Source of the DNA: Xenorhabdus innexi
Lineage (GTDB): Bacteria > Pseudomonadota > Gammaproteobacteria > Enterobacterales > Enterobacteriaceae
Direction: 5' to 3'
DNA: 64,000 nucleotides
Assembly: GCF_002632485.1 (NCBI RefSeq)
Contig: NZ_NIBU01000011.1
Span: 25,630 to 89,629, forward strand
The notes under the pieces were generated by a model, which did not search any database, had not been told where the DNA came from, and was given only the letters and a program-made list of their open reading frames with translations. Position numbers and translations under genes: made by a program. The number at the start of each line of letters is the position of its first letter. The stretch's first letter is position 1. Positions 60,633 to 64,000 of this stretch are shown here, in pieces.

Positions 60633-61289
60633 AATCTCATTAAATATGTTGGTCAGGGGGAACAGGTAATTAATATATTGCAAGGTGTTGAGCTACTTGT
60701 CGAGCCAGCACAGACAATTGCACTTATTGGTGAATCAGGTTCAGGGAAATCGACCCTTTTGGGCATTATTGCCGGTTTGGACGATGGCAGCTCAGGTGAA
60801 GTGCATTTGCTCGGGCAGAATATCAGCCGGATGAATGAAGAACAGCGGGCACAATTACGGGCAGAAAATGTCGGTTTTGTTTTCCAGTCGTTTATGTTGA
60901 TCCCCACTCTGAATGCATTGGAGAACGTACAGCTTCCGGCACTTCTGCGTGGAGAATCCGAAAGCCAGAGCCGCGAGCAGGCGATTGAATTACTTGAGCA
61001 GTTAGGGTTAGGTAAGCGCCTGAAACATATGCCAGCCCAGCTTTCTGGCGGAGAGCAGCAGCGTGTTGCATTGGCCAGAGCGTTCAGTACCCGCCCTAAA
61101 ATCTTATTTGCCGATGAACCAACAGGTAATCTTGATCGTCAGACGGGGGAGCGCATAGCTGACCTGCTGTTTTCACTCAACCACGATTATGCGACAACAC
61201 TGATTCTGGTCACTCATGATAACCAGCTTGCTGCCCGTTGCCAGCGGCGCTTACGACTGGCAGACGGAAAATTGCGGGAGGAAGCATGA
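60603..61289 (+). CDS. ybbA: ABC transporter ATP-binding protein YbbA
   Basis: 228-residue LolD/MacB-type ATPase. Walker [10 protein letters not shown], signature LSGGEQQR, Walker [14 protein letters not shown]-loop VTHD. Partner of the FtsX-like permease YbbP, with which it overlaps (ATGA). Probably extracts or moves envelope substrates; substrate unknown. Its 5' end overlaps tesA by 30 bases in the opposite sense. Confidence 0.95.
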   Translation: MAVECALEVHNLIKYVGQGEQVINILQGVELLVEPAQTIALIGESGSGKSTLLGIIAGLDDGSSGEVHLLGQNISRMNEEQRAQLRAENVGFVFQSFMLIPTLNALENVQLPALLRGESESQSREQAIELLEQLGLGKRLKHMPAQLSGGEQQRVALARAFSTRPKILFADEPTGNLDRQTGERIADLLFSLNHDYATTLILVTHDNQLAARCQRRLRLADGKLREEA

Positions 61290-63718
61290 TCTGGCGCTGG
61301 TTCTGGCGTGAATGGCGTACGCCATCGCTGTTGATTGTCTGGTTATCGCTGACGCTGGCGGTGGCTTGTGTATTGTCACTGGGGCGTATTGGTGATCGCA
61401 TTGATCAGAGTGTGCATTATCAGAGCCGTGATTTTCTGGCTGGCGATCTGGTATTGCGTGCATCGTATCCGGTTGATCAATCATGGTTGCAACTGGCGCA
61501 GAAAAAAGGGCTGACTCTAAGCCGCCAGATCTCATTTTCAACGATGAGTTATGCGGGAGAGGTTCCGCAACTGGCTCAGGTGAAAGCCGCAGATAAATAC
61601 TATCCGTTATATGGTGAACTGGAAACCAGACCTGCGGGGCTGAAACCGGAAAAAGGCTCAGTATTGGTTGCACCTCGCTTACTGGAATTATTGAATATCA
61701 AAGTGGGAGACAGCCTTGATGTGGGTGATACCACATTAAAAATCAGCGGCGAACTTTTGCAGGAACCGGACAGTGGTTTTAATCCGTTTGAAATTTCTCC
61801 CCGGATCTTAATCAATATTGATGATGCTGACGCAACAGGGGCTATTCAGCCGGGAAGTCGGCTGACTTACCGTTATATGTTTGCCGGTTCAGCAGAAGCC
61901 ATTCAATCATTCCAACAATGGGCTGAGCCACAATTAAAAGCCGATCAGCGTTGGTTAACACTGAAACAGGATAATGGCGCGCTGGCGAAATCCATCGAGC
62001 GTGCTCAGCAATTCCTGTTGTTATCGGCATTGCTGACATTATTACTGGCTGTAGCGGCTGTTGCTGTTTCCATGACGCATTATTGCCGCAGCCGTCATAA
62101 TCTGGTTGCGATACTGAAAACACTGGGAGCCGGTCGTTGGGCACTTCGCCGCTGGATCATCGGGCAGTGGCTGGTGATATTACTGGCTGCAACTCTCATC
62201 GGTTCCATACTGGGGCTGGCTTTTGAAGCCGTACTGATTAGAGTGCTGGCGGCAATGTTGCCTAAGGTATTACCGGAAGCAGGAATGTGGCCGTGGGTAT
62301 GGGCAATTGGCGCTCTGTTCAGTATTGCCCTGCTGGTGGGCATTCGTCCTTATCACCAATTAATGGCAACTCAGCCCTCCAGAGTATTACGAAGTGATGT
62401 CTCTGCCAGTATCTGGCCATTACGTTATTACCTGCCTGTGGTAGCGCTGCTTATTGCCGGAGGATTAATACTATTGGCGGGTACTGAGCCGCTATTATGG
62501 TCGTTACTGGCAGGAGTCCCTGTTGTCGCTCTGCTATTAGGTGCATTAGGTTGGGGCGGATTATGGCTTCTGCGGCGTATCACGTTTCGCCAGCTAAGCC
62601 TGCGTCTGGCTGTTAGCCGATTGTTATGCCGTCCATTCCAGACGATGACACAACTGGCGGCATTCTCTCTCTCGTTCATGCTATTAGCATTGTTGGTGAT
62701 GGTGAGAGGGGATTTACTGAATCAATGGCAACAACAGCTGCCGCCGGATAGCCCGAATTATTTCCTGATAAATATGACTCAATCACAAATCACACCCGTG
62801 GATGAGTTGTTGGCACAATATAAAATAAAGCCAACGGAATTTTATCCGGTGGTACTGGCGCGCCTGACTGAAATCAATGGGCAGCCTGCGCTTGAATGGG
62901 CTGATAAAGTACACCCGAAGAGTACGACAGTACGGCGTGAGCTTAATTTAACATGGAAAAAAGAATTACCCCCGTTCAATACCCTTATTGAAGGGAACTG
63001 GCCGCCGAAACAAAAGGAAGTTTCTCTTGAACAGGGCGTTGCGGATCGGTTGCAGATTCACATCGGGGATAAACTGACTTTCACCGGAGATACCCGGACT
63101 TTTGACGTGACAGTAAGCAGTATCCGCAAAGTAGACTGGGAAAGCCTGCACCCGAACTTTATGTTCATTCTTGATGAAGAAACACTGGAACACCAGCCTC
63201 AGACATGGCTGACCAGCTTCCATTATGCCGGAGACGGGAAATTGCTGACAGAACTCAATCGCCATTTCCCGACCATCAGTATGCTGGATATTGGTTCTAT
63301 GATTAAACAGATCCAGAGTATTTTGCAGCAGGTGAGTCAGGCATTGGAAATTATGGTTGTGTTGGTGATGGCTTGCGGCGGGTTACTTTTATTGGCACAG
63401 ATTCAGGTCGGTATGAGTCAGAGGCAGCTTGAGCTGGTGGTTTACCGGACACTGGGAGCCAGTAAGAAGCTGTTGCGGCGTACACTGTGGAGTGAATTTG
63501 CCTTGCTGGGCTTGATGGCGGGCTTGGCCGCCGCATTTGGGGCTGAAATTGCCCTTTGGCTGTTACAGACGAAGGTTTTTGAATTTCCGTGGCAGCCGCA
63601 GTGGCAAATGTGGGTTCTGTTACCGGTTATCAGCAGCCTGCTACTCTCACTTTGTGGTGGCTGGCTGGGAGTACGCTTGTTACGCAGGCAGGCACAATAC
63701 CGACGTTTACCAGAATAA
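61286..63718 (+). CDS. ybbP: FtsX-like ABC permease YbbP
   Basis: 810 residues, an inner-membrane permease with duplicated FtsX-type domains: N-terminal helix (SLLIVWLSLTLAVACVLSLG), periplasmic domain, helices (LLLSALLTLLLAVAAVAVSM ... LVAILKTLGAGRW), a second periplasmic domain and a final FtsX block (QLELVVYRTLGASKKLLRRTLWSEF). ATG 61286 overlaps the ybbA stop. GGGAGG upstream. Confidence 0.94.
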   Translation: MIWRWFWREWRTPSLLIVWLSLTLAVACVLSLGRIGDRIDQSVHYQSRDFLAGDLVLRASYPVDQSWLQLAQKKGLTLSRQISFSTMSYAGEVPQLAQVKAADKYYPLYGELETRPAGLKPEKGSVLVAPRLLELLNIKVGDSLDVGDTTLKISGELLQEPDSGFNPFEISPRILINIDDADATGAIQPGSRLTYRYMFAGSAEAIQSFQQWAEPQLKADQRWLTLKQDNGALAKSIERAQQFLLLSALLTLLLAVAAVAVSMTHYCRSRHNLVAILKTLGAGRWALRRWIIGQWLVILLAATLIGSILGLAFEAVLIRVLAAMLPKVLPEAGMWPWVWAIGALFSIALLVGIRPYHQLMATQPSRVLRSDVSASIWPLRYYLPVVALLIAGGLILLAGTEPLLWSLLAGVPVVALLLGALGWGGLWLLRRITFRQLSLRLAVSRLLCRPFQTMTQLAAFSLSFMLLALLVMVRGDLLNQWQQQLPPDSPNYFLINMTQSQITPVDELLAQYKIKPTEFYPVVLARLTEINGQPALEWADKVHPKSTTVRRELNLTWKKELPPFNTLIEGNWPPKQKEVSLEQGVADRLQIHIGDKLTFTGDTRTFDVTVSSIRKVDWESLHPNFMFILDEETLEHQPQTWLTSFHYAGDGKLLTELNRHFPTISMLDIGSMIKQIQSILQQVSQALEIMVVLVMACGGLLLLAQIQVGMSQRQLELVVYRTLGASKKLLRRTLWSEFALLGLMAGLAAAFGAEIALWLLQTKVFEFPWQPQWQMWVLLPVISSLLLSLCGGWLGVRLLRRQAQYRRLPE

Positions 63719-63759
63719 TGCCCCGAGAATAGCTCCCAGATATTGCTGGCATAATCGGA

Positions 63760-64000
63760 CTATATCAGGAAGCCCCTATTAGCAATTTCGCCGTAAACCC
63801 CCGCCCTCATCGGGCGAGGGTTTACGGCGTAAGACGCGATAGCGGCTTCATCTGGGGTCGCCTGACTCTCCACATAAGCCTTTAACGTTTCAATTGTTGC
63901 ACCGCCAGCAGTGCAAGCGAAGTATGAACGTGACCACAAGGCGGCGCTTTTACTCTGTCTTGTAAGGTGTGTGTTTTGTCGTCGCAACATACGAGATGAA
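63760..64000 (-). mobile_element. tnpA: IS200/IS605-family transposase tnpA, 3' part
   Basis: Frame open to the right edge of the window: SSRMLRRQNTHL, LWSRSYFACTAGGATIETLKAYVESQ. The final helix holds the likely nucleophile in Y-V-E-S-Q (the Tyr/Gln pair of Y1 HUH transposases); the HUH motif itself lies outside the window. After VESQATPDEA the frame reads on through the hairpin at 63789 to a TAG at 63760, an unusual C-terminal extension. The element sits just after ybbP. Intactness cannot be judged. Confidence 0.8.
63789..63829. repeat. Subterminal hairpin of the IS200/IS605 element
   Basis: CGCCGTAAACCC pairs with GGGTTTACGGCG, then CGCCC with GGGCG around TCATC, with a single C/A mismatch between the blocks. 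Imperfect palindromes like this mark IS200/IS605 ends and are bound by TnpA as single-stranded DNA. It should mark the end nearest the tnpA stop. Confidence 0.75.

Overview
This window is a stretch of chromosomal backbone from a gammaproteobacterium of the order Enterobacterales. Gene order follows the Escherichia coli cyo-bolA-tig-clpPX-lon-hupB-ppiD-queC-mdlAB-glnK-amtB-ffs-hha-acrAB-mscK-apt-dnaX-recR-htpG-adk-hemH-gsk-ybaL-ushA-ybaK-copA-cueR-qmcA-tesA-ybbAP region almost exactly. Moderate AT-richness, a Wzz gene between hemH and gsk, and several copies of a ~125-bp palindromic intergenic repeat point to the Morganellaceae, most likely the insect-pathogenic Photorhabdus/Xenorhabdus group. 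The genus is an inference from memory of those genomes; the order-level call is firm.

Layout. 1-5.7 kb: start of the cytochrome bo3 oxidase operon (cyoB truncated by the window edge, cyoA), a Tsx/OmpK-type channel, ampG-yajG (muropeptide recycling) and bolA. 6.2-15.1 kb: a proteostasis block (tig, clpP, clpX, lon, hupB, ppiD) with visible sigma-32 promoters before clpP and lon. 15.2-24 kb: ybaV, fadM, queC, a cysteine-desulfhydrase-like PLP enzyme divergent from the Lrp-family regulator decR, the heterodimeric ABC exporter mdlAB, and the nitrogen-control pair glnK-amtB behind a sigma-54 promoter with an upstream NtrC-type site. 24-26.3 kb: mostly non-coding; holds 4.5S RNA (ffs), hha-tomB and two diverged palindromic repeats. 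26.3-35.9 kb: acrAB with divergent acrR and its operator, mscK, rsmS and priC. 36-46.8 kb: apt, dnaX (with a conserved -1 frameshift cassette for the gamma subunit), ybaB-recR, htpG (sigma-32 promoter), adk, hemH, a lone wzz, gsk. 46.8-53.4 kb: ybaL, a decayed fsr remnant, ushA, an AT-rich toxin-antitoxin-like pair (55-aa protein plus GNAT acetyltransferase), ybaK, ybaP. 53.5-63.7 kb: copA/cueR copper defence with a shared CueR operator, ybbJ-qmcA, cnoX, ybbO-tesA, ybbA-ybbP. The right edge cuts into an IS200/IS605-type tnpA with a long hairpin.

Accessory content is small. The items most worth a second look are the GNAT toxin module, whose toxin reading frame has no ATG, GTG or TTG at its conserved N-terminus; the fsr relic; the orphan wzz at a locus that holds O-antigen clusters in Yersinia; a three-metal-binding-domain CopA; and the shortened AcrR operator. 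Start codons were moved inward from the longest frame wherever homology and a ribosome binding site agreed; each case is noted.
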